Assembly (NCBI RefSeq): GCF_000374025.1
Contig: NZ_KB893180.1
Location: 1-64,000, forward strand
Length of the DNA: 64,000 nucleotides
Direction of reading: 5' to 3'
DNA from: Spirosoma panaciterrae DSM 21099
GTDB lineage: Bacteria > Bacteroidota > Bacteroidia > Cytophagales > Spirosomataceae
Below the pieces are notes generated by a model. The model did no database searches and was not told the origin of the DNA. It worked only from the letters and a program-made list of their open reading frames with translations. Both the position numbers and the translations under genes were made by a program. Shown piece by piece: positions 1 to 7,758 of the stretch. Position 1 is the first letter of the stretch. Every line of letters begins with the position of its first letter.

Positions 1-95
1 GCCAGGGTATAATCCAGGAATCGCCCATTGGGTTGGGGTATAGCCAGGGTGAAACTGGTCTTGGCGATGTCAATACCGACATAGATGGTGTTCAT
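1..95 (-). CDS. IS110-family transposase, N-terminal fragment (runs off the window)
   Basis: The minus strand reads ATG at 95 followed by MNTIYVGIDIAKTSFTLAIP, and the frame stays open to base 1. VGIDIAK is the first acidic motif of the RuvC-like DEDD domain of IS110/IS1111 transposases, the enzymes that recombine DNA guided by a bridge RNA. Only about 31 codons are inside the window, so the Tnp_IS116/IS110/IS902 C-terminal domain with its catalytic serine cannot be seen. Integrity and subgroup cannot be judged. The gene points away from the response regulator at 354-992. Confidence 0.85.
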   Translation of the reverse strand, partial: MNTIYVGIDIAKTSFTLAIPQPNGRFLDYTL

Positions 96-143
96 AGGCG
101 TAGTTGATTAAGGCGTTTACCGCTGATGCTTATCGATTCTTTA

Positions 144-257
144 TTCGGGCTTTATGCCCCACGAACTGTTCAAGCTGGCGGTTGAAAACCTCCGTCGGCG
201 ACTCGCATTCCGAGCGGTCTTGGTGACCCTTGACAAAAGATAGTCTACCGACGGAGG
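144..257 (-). ncRNA. Candidate bridge RNA of the IS110 element
   Basis: Read on the transposase strand, a 10-bp perfect stem (CCTCCGTCGG at 257-248 with CCGACGGAGG at 198-189) encloses 49 bases. These can form two small hairpins, CTCG/CGAG and GGTC/GACC. A third hairpin, GGC-TTTAT-GCC with outer TTCG/CGAA pairs, lies at 144-165, nearer the transposase. IS110-group elements encode a structured RNA of roughly 180 nt in this flank. Seen: the stems. Known: location and size of bridge RNAs. Inferred: that this is one. Target and donor loops were not assigned because the element ends are unknown. Confidence 0.35.
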
Positions 258-353
258 CACTCAAAAGGACTGCTACAAACATAGAATGACAGAAAAATGC
301 AGCAAATCTTTTATTACAGTGCATTAAATCCCTGCAAATCGGCTAAGCTATAT

Positions 354-992
354 TTATAGACCCTGTTCGTTCGCAAACTGGATAAGCTCGGCTACATTCG
401 TAATATCGAGCTTATAATAGATGTTCTTCCGGTGCGTCTTTACCGTATCTTCGGCCAGAAAGAGCCGCCGGGCAATATCGGGCGTTGCCAGTCCCTGTTT
501 GATCAGAACGATAATTTCCAGTTCTCTGGGCGACAGTTTAAAACGCCTGATGAATTCGTCTTCCTGATGCGGACTAGCCGCTTTTAATTTTGGATCGAAG
601 TAGGTCATCCCGTTACTCACCTGATTCAAACAGCGCACGAGTTCTTCCTGCGAGGCACTTTTCAGTAAATAACCGGATATACCGATCTCCTGTAGCTCAT
701 CGACAAACTTCTGGTAGCTGTACATGGAGATGATCACGATCCGAACCGACGGAAACTCGCGAACGATCTGCCGGGAAAGGTCGATTCCATTGCGATTAGG
801 CAGGTTTATATCCATCAGAACGATGGCCGGGTTTAATTTGTGGATGGCCGGAATCACGTCATTTCCCTGGTAAACCTGCCCCACTACCCTGAACAATGAT
901 CCATCAAACGTCAGCAAAGTTCGTAGCCCTTCATTGAATAGCTGGTGGTCGTCAGCAATCAGAATCGTACTAAACCGAACATCTGGAAGCAT
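354..992 (-). CDS. NarL/LuxR-type response regulator
   Basis: 212-residue DNA-binding response regulator. The receiver domain (about 8-125) carries the acidic pair DD at 14-15, the phospho-acceptor Asp at 61 in VLMDINLP, a Ser at 89 in the conserved Thr/Ser position and Lys at 111. The C-terminal LuxR helix-turn-helix (about 152-210) has the typical LSPRELEIIVLIKQGL and TVKTHRKNIYYKL motifs. I chose ATG at 992; a GTG at 1001 adds three residues. It starts 12 bases after the stop of the sensor kinase (1005-4154), so the two are cotranscribed and almost certainly form one phosphorelay. Targets are unknown; a NarL-like palindrome upstream of the operon suggests autoregulation. Confidence 0.93.
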   Translation of the reverse strand: MLPDVRFSTILIADDHQLFNEGLRTLLTFDGSLFRVVGQVYQGNDVIPAIHKLNPAIVLMDINLPNRNGIDLSRQIVREFPSVRIVIISMYSYQKFVDELQEIGISGYLLKSASQEELVRCLNQVSNGMTYFDPKLKAASPHQEDEFIRRFKLSPRELEIIVLIKQGLATPDIARRLFLAEDTVKTHRKNIYYKLDITNVAELIQFANEQGL

Positions 993-1004
993 ACAAAACA
1001 CGCA

Positions 1005-4000
1005 TCAAAGTAGAATATCCAGCGTAACAGTGGTTCCCCGCTCACCAGAGTCTATTTGTACTTTCGACTTCAGGTAAGCCACGCGGGAGCGAATATTTCG
1101 CAATCCAATGCCAGACCCCCTACCCGACTCGCCAGCCGGATAGCCCTGCCCATCGTCTTCGACCGATAAAAATACGTGTTTCGGGTAAAAAATCAACTGA
1201 ACCGTAATATTCCGCGCTTTGGCATGCTTGATGGCATTATTGATCAACTCCACCACGATGCGATAAATGGTCAGCTCAGCTTCGTTGCCCAACGAACGTT
1301 CCTGCCCGTATTTGATAAACAGAAACCGAATGTCGGACCGGGTTTCAACCCGTCGGATAATTTCCTGAATGGACTCGGCCAGACCCAGTCTACTAAACTC
1401 GGGCGGCATCAGATGATGGGAGATGTGGCGTAGATCAACAATGGCTTTATCCATCAATTGAACAGGCGTTGCCAGGCTCCCCAGGGGATCATGGATTGAT
1501 TGTAATTGCCCTTTGATAACCGATAAGGTAGCCCCTAAATCATCATGAAGGTCCGCAGCCAGATGCTGTCGTTCTTCTTCCTGGGCCTGCAACACCCGCT
1601 TTAACTCCTGACGTTGCCGACGAAGCCTTGTCTGGGTATAAATCCGTATAGCCAGTATGACCAACAGGATCAACCCAATAGCGGCTACTAGCCGAAACCA
1701 GGTAGTTTGCCACCAGGGTGGGTGAATAGTGACCCTGATAAACGTTCCCTTCTGATTCCATAGGCCATCGTTGTTGGACCCTTTAACCTGAAATGTGTAG
1801 GTTCCCGGCTCAAGATTGGTATAACTAATGTACCGCCTTGATTCACTGTAAATCCATTGTCGGTCCAATCCTGCCAACTGATACGCATATTGGTTCTTGG
1901 CTGGATTGATATAATCCAGTGCGGCAAATTCAAACGAAAGAAAATTCTCGTTGTAATCCAGATCGATTGTCGAGCTAAGTTCGGCTCCAGGCAGCGGCTT
2001 GTCGAAGAGTTTTATCTGCGTAATCACAATCGGAGGAATGTGCCTGTTGCTGGTTAATTTTCGAGGGTCAAAAGCCGTAAACCCATCGTCGCCCCCAAAA
2101 TAAAGCATTCCATCCTTCCCTTTACAGTGCGGCCTCCGAAAGGCATTGTTTTGTACCCCATCGTTCACTTCGTAATTACGAAAGGTTCGGGTTTTGTACG
2201 AAAACCGCGACAGCCCTTTATAAGTCCCCAGCCATAATTGTCCCTCATTATCTTCATCAATGGAAAAAACAGAATTGTCGGCCAGGCCATCGGCTTTGGT
2301 GAATACCTGAAACGTTTCTGTTGCGTAGTCGAATCGACATAGCCCTCCGCCAATGGTTCCGAACCACAGGTTGCCTTTTGAATCCTGAAAAATACTCGAC
2401 ACACCATCAGACGAAATTGTGCCCGGTTTGAGCCGATTGGGGCGATAATGCGTAAAGCGCCCGGTTTTCCGATCCAGTCGGTTCAATGCCCGGCTGTCTG
2501 TACCAATCCAGATATTTCCCCGGTTGTCTTCCAGAAGGGCCATAGCATACGCTTCGCTGATACCGGTTGTATCTTTTGGATTGTACGCATAATGAACAAC
2601 CTGCCCCGTCTTCGGATTAAACACCTTGACGCCATTGGTGGTACCCAGCCACAATACCCCCTGCCGGTCCTGGTACATGGTAAGAATCTGAATATTATCC
2701 CCCAATCCCGGATAGCGCCTTGGATTGCAGGTAAGGCAGTCGAATGTACCCGTCTGCCGATCAAAACGAGTGAACTCACCATTGCTGGACACCCATATAT
2801 TTCCTTCCCGATCTTCGAGCATGGCTTCGGCATTACGCTTCGGCAAGCTTCCGGGGTTTCCGGGCTGGTGTCGGTAATGGACAAACTCACCAGTTTGCCT
2901 GTTCATTCGGTTTAGCCCATCCCCCGTTCCGACCCAGATCGTTCCGTATCGGTCTTCAACGATGAAACTGACAAACTTATAGCTTAACGAATGCGGCCGG
3001 TAAGGCAAAGGACGGTAAAACGTAAACGACTGGTTACCCGTATTGGCTTTATTGATTCCTTCGCCCCAGGTGCCAACCCATAATAGGCCCGATCGGTCAA
3101 TGAGCATGGATCGGATGTGGTCGCTACTCAAACTGGCCGGATCAGCCGGATCGGGCAACAATTGGGTATAGTGTTCTTTTTTCGGGTCGAATTTAATGAG
3201 GCCATGATCGGGAGTACCCATCCAGAGATTACCCTGCTGATCATCGACCATGTAGATTGGCTTCTCGGTAATAGCCGCCTTAATCACCGAAGAGGAATCG
3301 GAGGGGTATTTATAATAGGTAAACATTCCCGTTTTGGGGTCGAAGCGATTCAGACCATTATGGGCGTTTACCCAAAAGCGTCCTGCACGATCTTCATAAA
3401 CCCGCCATACCTGATCGTGGCTCAAACTGTGCGGATTGGCCGGATTATGTCGGTACGTTGTAAAGCTAACCTCTGGCGACTTACCAGGCCCACCCGACTT
3501 CAGATTCATCCGGTGCAACCCGCGTTCGCTACAAACCCAGATTGTTTTTCTCCGATCGCTATACACAGCAATAACAACTGGCGTCACGAGCTTGCCTTCT
3601 TTGCGTTCGGCCAGAAGGCTGGCGTAGTTGATCGAAGAAAACGTACCGCTTTTTTTGTCGAATCGTCGCAGCTCATCCCGCCAGTTCGACACCCAGATGC
3701 CCCCGTCCTGATCCTCGCCCATCGTAAAAATAGTGCCCTGGCTAAGGGTATGCGGATTAGGGCCGTAAGCCGTAAATTTTTCAGTATGAGGGTCCAGTTT
3801 ACAAAGCCCCTGCCCGGCCATACCCAGCCAGATGGAGCCTTCTTTATCCTCCATCAATTGGTATATGACATTGCTCACAAGTGATGTCGTATCACCCGGT
3901 ATCTTCTGATAGGTTGTAATCGTGTAGCCGTTGTATTTATTAAGACCATTGTCGGTAGCAAACCAAAGGTAGCCACGACTATCCTGAAGCATGGCGTGTA

Positions 4001-4154
4001 CAATAGGATTAGAAAGACCCTGATTTACAGACAAATGCTCGAAACGAAGGGATGTATTTTGTGCATTACCCCACAAAGACCTGCCAAGAACAACGAACCA
4101 TACCAATCCCAATACCCGACTCACGGGATATTTTGTCAGCAGTTTAAAAGCCAT
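1005..4154 (-). CDS. Beta-propeller / Y_Y_Y sensor histidine kinase
   Basis: 1049-residue membrane sensor kinase. A signal peptide ends near NAQ. About a dozen 'two-component regulator propeller' repeats follow (for example DSRGYLWFATDNGLNKY and EDRAGRFWVNAHNGLNRF), forming a periplasmic double propeller, then a Y_Y_Y domain (about 725-795), one transmembrane helix (about 815-835), a HisKA_3 dimerisation domain with phospho-acceptor His near 870 in ADLHDDLGA, and a HATPase_c domain with ELINNAIKHA and GIGLRNI. There is no receiver domain, so it is a classical rather than a hybrid kinase, unlike many Bacteroides relatives. The longer frame opens at a TTG at 4235, but that codon lies upstream of the probable promoter at 4197-4227, so ATG at 4154 is preferred. 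The ligand is unknown. Confidence 0.92.
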   Translation of the reverse strand: MAFKLLTKYPVSRVLGLVWFVVLGRSLWGNAQNTSLRFEHLSVNQGLSNPIVHAMLQDSRGYLWFATDNGLNKYNGYTITTYQKIPGDTTSLVSNVIYQLMEDKEGSIWLGMAGQGLCKLDPHTEKFTAYGPNPHTLSQGTIFTMGEDQDGGIWVSNWRDELRRFDKKSGTFSSINYASLLAERKEGKLVTPVVIAVYSDRRKTIWVCSERGLHRMNLKSGGPGKSPEVSFTTYRHNPANPHSLSHDQVWRVYEDRAGRFWVNAHNGLNRFDPKTGMFTYYKYPSDSSSVIKAAITEKPIYMVDDQQGNLWMGTPDHGLIKFDPKKEHYTQLLPDPADPASLSSDHIRSMLIDRSGLLWVGTWGEGINKANTGNQSFTFYRPLPYRPHSLSYKFVSFIVEDRYGTIWVGTGDGLNRMNRQTGEFVHYRHQPGNPGSLPKRNAEAMLEDREGNIWVSSNGEFTRFDRQTGTFDCLTCNPRRYPGLGDNIQILTMYQDRQGVLWLGTTNGVKVFNPKTGQVVHYAYNPKDTTGISEAYAMALLEDNRGNIWIGTDSRALNRLDRKTGRFTHYRPNRLKPGTISSDGVSSIFQDSKGNLWFGTIGGGLCRFDYATETFQVFTKADGLADNSVFSIDEDNEGQLWLGTYKGLSRFSYKTRTFRNYEVNDGVQNNAFRRPHCKGKDGMLYFGGDDGFTAFDPRKLTSNRHIPPIVITQIKLFDKPLPGAELSSTIDLDYNENFLSFEFAALDYINPAKNQYAYQLAGLDRQWIYSESRRYISYTNLEPGTYTFQVKGSNNDGLWNQKGTFIRVTIHPPWWQTTWFRLVAAIGLILLVILAIRIYTQTRLRRQRQELKRVLQAQEEERQHLAADLHDDLGATLSVIKGQLQSIHDPLGSLATPVQLMDKAIVDLRHISHHLMPPEFSRLGLAESIQEIIRRVETRSDIRFLFIKYGQERSLGNEAELTIYRIVVELINNAIKHAKARNITVQLIFYPKHVFLSVEDDGQGYPAGESGRGSGIGLRNIRSRVAYLKSKVQIDSGERGTTVTLDILL

Positions 4155-4196
4155 ACAACTTATGTTGACTGTTTGTCGGGTTATTGACAATATATA

Positions 4197-4227
4197 CGAA
4201 GGTAATGTACACTTCCTACAGTCCAAA
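4197..4227 (-). promoter_or_regulatory. Promoter of the sensor/regulator operon
   Basis: On the minus strand TTTG (4227-4224) is followed by 19 bases and TACCTTCG (4204-4197). This is one mismatch from the Bacteroidota consensus TTTG-N19-TAnnTTTG. It predicts a start near 4190 and a leader of about 35 bases to the ATG at 4154. Confidence 0.5.
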
Positions 4228-4244
4228 TACCCCAAAAGGGGTAT
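4227..4244. promoter_or_regulatory. NarL-like palindromic operator candidate
   Basis: A perfect 18-bp palindrome, ATACCCC-AAAA-GGGGTAT. It can be read as two inverted heptamers in a 7-2-7 arrangement, TACCCCA-AA-AGGGGTA. Its right half fits the NarL heptamer TACYYMT exactly and its left half fits six of seven positions. It directly abuts the -33 element of the promoter for an operon that itself encodes a NarL-type regulator, a position suited to an activator. Confidence 0.45.
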
Positions 4245-4590
4245 AGATTCTTACCAGGAGATCGCTGAATTTTACTTCATAATTTATTGCGTCACTCAAA
4301 TAGATCCTCTTGTGAGCCAATGGCAACCCAATCTTTACTATCGTTTACCAATTCAGCAATACGGTTTTCCGATTCTATCCAATTACCACACAACTTCCCG
4401 GTGTTGCCAGTCCTGCTATCTACTAAAGTAGCGCTCTAACGATCTATTTGCCTATCCGATGTCGCTGCTCTAGTGGTTCGACCACAGCCAGCTCATCAAC
4501 TCGACCGAATTGCCGTTCAATCAAGGATTTGTTTCCTGTATTGAACGGCAATTTAGTTTGCAGCCACTTAACCAATAAACCCGATTTCGA
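4245..4590. other. Intergenic region between divergent transcription units
   Basis: About 350 bases with no credible gene; the short open frames here lack any recognisable composition. The only structure seen is the 14-bp inverted repeat at 4508-4553, listed separately, close to the gene at 4591. Confidence 0.6.
4508..4553. promoter_or_regulatory. 14-bp perfect inverted repeat upstream of the 4591 gene
   Basis: AATTGCCGTTCAAT (4508-4521) and ATTGAACGGCAATT (4540-4553) pair perfectly around an 18-base loop. The loop holds TTTG (4528-4531), and the right arm is followed at once by TTAGTTTG (4553-4560), a weak promoter pair with a 21-base spacer. Nothing upstream on this strand needs a terminator, so an operator for the small-gene cluster at 4591-6238 is the likelier reading. 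Confidence 0.4.
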
Positions 4591-5049
4591 ATGTACCGTT
4601 CACTCATCTTCACGACGCTGATTGCCCTCTTTGGCACCGCATTTCGCCCAACCTTCGACACAATAACCGGCACCTGGAAGCGGACAGCCATGACGTTGGT
4701 TGAAAGCTCCGGCAAATCGACCGATATGCACAAAATGATGGAGACCAACATGCCCTGCACCAAAGAAATGACCTACACCTTCGGGGCAGATGGTACGATG
4801 AAAACCAATGTCCCCGATGCTTGTGGAACCTTAAAAAAGACCATCGAATCCATGAATGCCAGTGGTAAATGGACCATGAACGGCCATAAAGTGCTGGTGA
4901 CGACCACGATGAAAGAGATTCCACCAGCTACTTATGATGTGGACGTAAAAGGAGGCACAATGACCTGGACGTTCAACTATGCCGACAACCCTAAAATGCC
5001 TAACCCCACCAAAGCACAGCGTATGACGATTGTCTATCAGCGGATTTAA
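4591..5049 (+). CDS. Exported lipocalin-like hypothetical protein
   Basis: 152 residues. A short signal peptide (MYRSLIFTTLIALFGTAF) is followed by a small domain beginning ITGTWKRTAMTL and rich in short beta stretches, like the 'lipocalin-like' domains common in Bacteroidota. It has two cysteines (in MPCTKE and DACGTL) that could form a disulfide in the periplasm. I recognise no catalytic motif. The next gene starts inside its stop codon (TAATG at 5047-5051), so the two are translationally coupled. The function is unknown; the name describes only the likely fold. Confidence 0.75.
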   Translation: MYRSLIFTTLIALFGTAFRPTFDTITGTWKRTAMTLVESSGKSTDMHKMMETNMPCTKEMTYTFGADGTMKTNVPDACGTLKKTIESMNASGKWTMNGHKVLVTTTMKEIPPATYDVDVKGGTMTWTFNYADNPKMPNPTKAQRMTIVYQRI

Positions 5050-5666
5050 TGGGTATTCCAATGAAAAAGCCCAGGGGGTGTCTGTTCAGTTTGGCTTTAC
5101 TCTTGCTGGTTCTGCTGGGATTAGGGGTTCTGTCGTTCTATGGCAGCATGTTTTTCGACCGCTATCAACGTCCCTGGGCTTATAGTACCTCCGCTCCGCT
5201 ACTGGTCGGCCACTGGAAGGGGCAGTATGTCGATCCGGATAACATCGCCAAAACCATTGAGCTTACGATATTCGATCCAGAACCGGATGCCAAACGATGG
5301 AGCAGGGCTTTATCCTTTCGTGGTCGTCGGAAAGGTCGTCGTCGAACGGGTGCCTCCAAACGTTCGTTTGATGGACAGGCTATAGTTGTTAGCCGATTGG
5401 GCCGCGAAATGTATGCGGTCAACGGTTCAGTTGACAAAGACGATTACCATCGAATCAAGCTTACGTTCGATACCGAAACCAGCCGCAATTTCGAAAAGCC
5501 GACGTTCTATCTTTTGTTCGGGCAGGATGGACGCTGGTACAACAATGAGCTGACCTGTAAACTTGACTTTAGCTATCGGCGGAAAGATGGCTCCAGCTTT
5601 TGGAGCAGTGCCGATCCGCGTTTCGGCAAACAAACGCGCCTGACCCTTCACCGGGTTACTCCGTAG
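5049..5666 (+). CDS. Membrane-anchored hypothetical protein
   Basis: 205 residues with one N-terminal transmembrane helix (about 10-33) after a basic MKKPRG, so a type II membrane or uncleaved exported protein. The soluble part starts with a GHWKGQYVDPDN segment that resembles the opening strand of lipocalin-like domains. It contains an unusually basic patch, RGRRKGRRRTGASKR (about 91-105). The ATG at 5049 overlaps the previous stop codon; a second ATG four codons later is also possible. I do not recognise a family. Co-translation with the 4591 product suggests a shared envelope role. Confidence 0.7.
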   Translation: MGIPMKKPRGCLFSLALLLLVLLGLGVLSFYGSMFFDRYQRPWAYSTSAPLLVGHWKGQYVDPDNIAKTIELTIFDPEPDAKRWSRALSFRGRRKGRRRTGASKRSFDGQAIVVSRLGREMYAVNGSVDKDDYHRIKLTFDTETSRNFEKPTFYLLFGQDGRWYNNELTCKLDFSYRRKDGSSFWSSADPRFGKQTRLTLHRVTP

Positions 5667-5749
5667 AAAATACTATTCATACCTAAACTTATCACTATCT
5701 TACCCTACTTATATCCTATTCGTAAACCCTCTTATTTAATCAATTAGTT

Positions 5750-6238
5750 ATGCGCAGTTCTAGCCCTTCCTACACCGGCACCAAACCTATCCGTATCATT
5801 CTCCGGGCGGGTATAGTAGCCGGTATTTTAGATGCCCTGGCCGCCATGATGATGGTGCTGGTTCGGGGTGGTAACGATCCGTTGGTTGTCTGGAAATATG
5901 TAGCCAGTGGGGCTTTCGGTCCAGACGCATTGACCAATGGCCCCTCTATGATTTTCTGGGGGTTAGCTTTCCATTTTTTTATTGCCTTTTCGTTCGCTTC
6001 TCTGTTTTACGCAATTTATCCATTATTACGCCGATTCATCGACAACCCAACTGCGATGGGGTTATTATATGGCATCCCGGTTTGGGTCATTATGAACCTG
6101 ATCGTTATTCCGGCAAGCCACATCAAAATGGCTCCTTTTGAGCTATCGAAAGTGGCCATTGGTATGGGTATCCTGATGGTCTGCGTTGGATTACCTATTG
6201 CCTTGATTGTAAGCAAAAACTATTCAGGCAAGGCATAA
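5750..6238 (+). CDS. Small integral membrane protein, four helices
   Basis: 162 residues with four predicted membrane helices (about 18-40, 66-90, 100-123 and 131-153) and very short loops. It resembles the uncharacterised YagU/DUF1440-type membrane proteins in size and in its GIVAGILDALAAMMM opening, but this is a visual impression only. It lies 83 bases after the preceding gene and is followed by a strong terminator at 6245-6285, so it is probably the last gene of the 4591 unit. No function can be assigned. Confidence 0.7.
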   Translation: MRSSSPSYTGTKPIRIILRAGIVAGILDALAAMMMVLVRGGNDPLVVWKYVASGAFGPDALTNGPSMIFWGLAFHFFIAFSFASLFYAIYPLLRRFIDNPTAMGLLYGIPVWVIMNLIVIPASHIKMAPFELSKVAIGMGILMVCVGLPIALIVSKNYSGKA

Positions 6239-6244
6239 AAAGAG

Positions 6245-6285
6245 AGTCGGGCTGATGCCAACGAACGAATCGCATCAGCCCGACT
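6245..6285. terminator. Bidirectional terminator hairpin
   Basis: A perfect 14-bp stem, AGTCGGGCTGATGC (6245-6258) with GCATCAGCCCGACT (6272-6285), and a 13-base loop. It lies between the convergent genes ending at 6238 and 6310. A-rich sequence precedes it and TTTCCC follows. Confidence 0.75.
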
Positions 6286-6309
6286 TTCCCTGATTACCCT
6301 AATTTATAG

Positions 6310-7644
6310 TTATTTCCGGATGGGCTGCCTCTGCCAGTAGGTCAGACTGCGCCAGCCCCATTCGAGCGGACCGAACCGATAAAACTGCAGCCAGACAGCA
6401 CTGCAAACCAGATTAATCACCCACACTCCGGCCACTACATAATACAACTGGTGATAATCCAGTTTGCCGAAATATCCCAGGCCATAGCCATTGAAAAACA
6501 GCGTACAACAGATGGTTTGCAGGATGTAATTACTGAAAGCCATCTGCCCCACATTGGCCAGCGCCTTCATCAGCCAGGGAAAAAGTTGCGAGCGATACAT
6601 CAGCATGAGTAAACTGGCGTGACCGATTCCCACAAGTCCCCGCTGCAAATCATAGCCCAGTGCAGGAGACACCCATTGCTGGGTGTAGTGTACGGGATCG
6701 AGTAGCCGTTGCTGTACCAGAAACATCCCCAGAGCGCTTAAAGGCAACCCCATTCCATACCCCCCCAATAAAGTCAGCCAGTACGTCCGGGTAGTCAGTT
6801 TATTCGAGAAGAAACCTAACTTAAACAACGCCATTCCCAGAAACATCATACACAGGTTATCCCACAGGTAGAGGTACAGATACGTGGAGTGGAAGCGAAT
6901 ATTATCCGGCTCCAGCGTTTTATAGACGGTAGCATAATCAGAACGCATCTTCTGATTGAACTCAGCTACTTCTTTCCTATCCGGCTTCGACTCCTTGACA
7001 ATCTTTTCCCAGGTCTCCTTGTCTTTTTTCTGCTCGTCGGTCAGTTTTTTGTGCGCTTTTTCCAGCACCATTACCTGCTGATATCGCTCGTATTTACCCC
7101 GGAATTCGATCTGCTGACGTTCCCGCTTTATGCCGTTGATCGACAGGCATATCAGTGAGCAAAGCAGCAACTGACGAGGACTTAGTTTACGGAACGGGAA
7201 CAGAAACAAAGCACAGATGGCGTAATCGAACAAAATGTCGCCTACCCACATCAGGATATACTCGTGAATAACCCCAAACAATACCATCCACAACAACCGA
7301 CGGTATAAGAAATCGGCCGAACTACCCAGACTATTTTCCTCCTTACGGCTTGTAAAAATAAGGATACCCGCTCCGAAGAGCATGGAAAATAAGGCGCGCA
7401 TCTTTCCTTCGAACAGGACCGTAACTACGGCAAAGACGTTATAGTCGGTACTGCCCGGGCGTAGCAAGGGCTCACTTTCGAGCTGAAACGCCCGGCCAAA
7501 AAATGGGATATTCATCAGCAGAATACCCAGCAGAGCCATGCCCCGTACAATATCGATGGTTTTGATGCGCTCGGTAAGGGCTACCGGCTGGATAGCAGGC
7601 TGATCAGATGCTGCAATGACGGGAAGTGTAGCCGTTGATTCCAT
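6310..7644 (-). CDS. DUF418 family membrane protein
   Basis: 444 residues with 9-10 membrane helices. The N-terminal IDIVRGMALLGILLMNIPFF and the C-terminal RFGPLEWGWRSLTYWQ are the hallmarks of DUF418/YeiB proteins, which are possible transporters of unknown substrate. An extra hydrophilic, charged, probably coiled-coil insert of about 65 residues (about 168-235; KAHKKLTDEQKKDKETWEK) sits between central helices. The family is usually near 390 residues, so the insert accounts for the extra length. It is transcribed alone, with its own promoter at 7708-7737. Function is unknown; YeiB has been linked only loosely to transport. Confidence 0.88.
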   Translation of the reverse strand: MESTATLPVIAASDQPAIQPVALTERIKTIDIVRGMALLGILLMNIPFFGRAFQLESEPLLRPGSTDYNVFAVVTVLFEGKMRALFSMLFGAGILIFTSRKEENSLGSSADFLYRRLLWMVLFGVIHEYILMWVGDILFDYAICALFLFPFRKLSPRQLLLCSLICLSINGIKRERQQIEFRGKYERYQQVMVLEKAHKKLTDEQKKDKETWEKIVKESKPDRKEVAEFNQKMRSDYATVYKTLEPDNIRFHSTYLYLYLWDNLCMMFLGMALFKLGFFSNKLTTRTYWLTLLGGYGMGLPLSALGMFLVQQRLLDPVHYTQQWVSPALGYDLQRGLVGIGHASLLMLMYRSQLFPWLMKALANVGQMAFSNYILQTICCTLFFNGYGLGYFGKLDYHQLYYVVAGVWVINLVCSAVWLQFYRFGPLEWGWRSLTYWQRQPIRK

Positions 7645-7707
7645 ATAGAAGCAGATTGATTCACATTAGACCAAAATTGACTCACAAATAGCTGTAAATC
7701 AATTGGC

Positions 7708-7737
7708 TAAAGATAAAGCTTTTCTGCTTCTGTCAAA
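7708..7737 (-). promoter_or_regulatory. Promoter of the DUF418 gene
   Basis: On the minus strand TTTG (7737-7734), 18 bases, then TATCTTTA (7715-7708), one mismatch from TAnnTTTG. The leader to the ATG at 7644 would be about 55 bases. It shares the intergenic space with the 3' end of rodA. Confidence 0.45.
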
Positions 7738-7758
7738 GAAATGAAGTTCGTAAACGGT

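Larger units (their letters stand above)
1..353 (-). mobile_element. End of an IS110-family insertion element
   Basis: It consists of the transposase start (1-95) plus roughly 250 bases of non-coding DNA up to the stop codon of the neighbouring response regulator at 354. The outer boundary cannot be fixed, because IS110 elements lack terminal inverted repeats and make no reliable target duplication; it lies somewhere between about 260 and 353. The non-coding flank upstream of the transposase matches the IS110-group layout, where the long non-coding end sits 5' of the gene. The element seems to have landed just downstream of the two-component operon without damaging it. Confidence 0.6.

Noticed and set aside
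130..324. A 64-codon open frame on the minus strand upstream of the IS110 transposase
   Set aside because: It spans the hairpins of the IS non-coding end, has no recognisable protein features and no start context; a non-coding role explains the region better.
3117..3884. A 255-codon open frame antisense to the sensor kinase
   Set aside because: It lies wholly inside a well-supported gene and reads as the shadow of propeller repeats; low-complexity basic and Ile-rich composition.
4551..4560. TTAGTTTG as a firm promoter -7 element for the 4591 gene
   Set aside because: The spacer to TTTG is 21 bases and the first TA is displaced; kept only as a weak hint.
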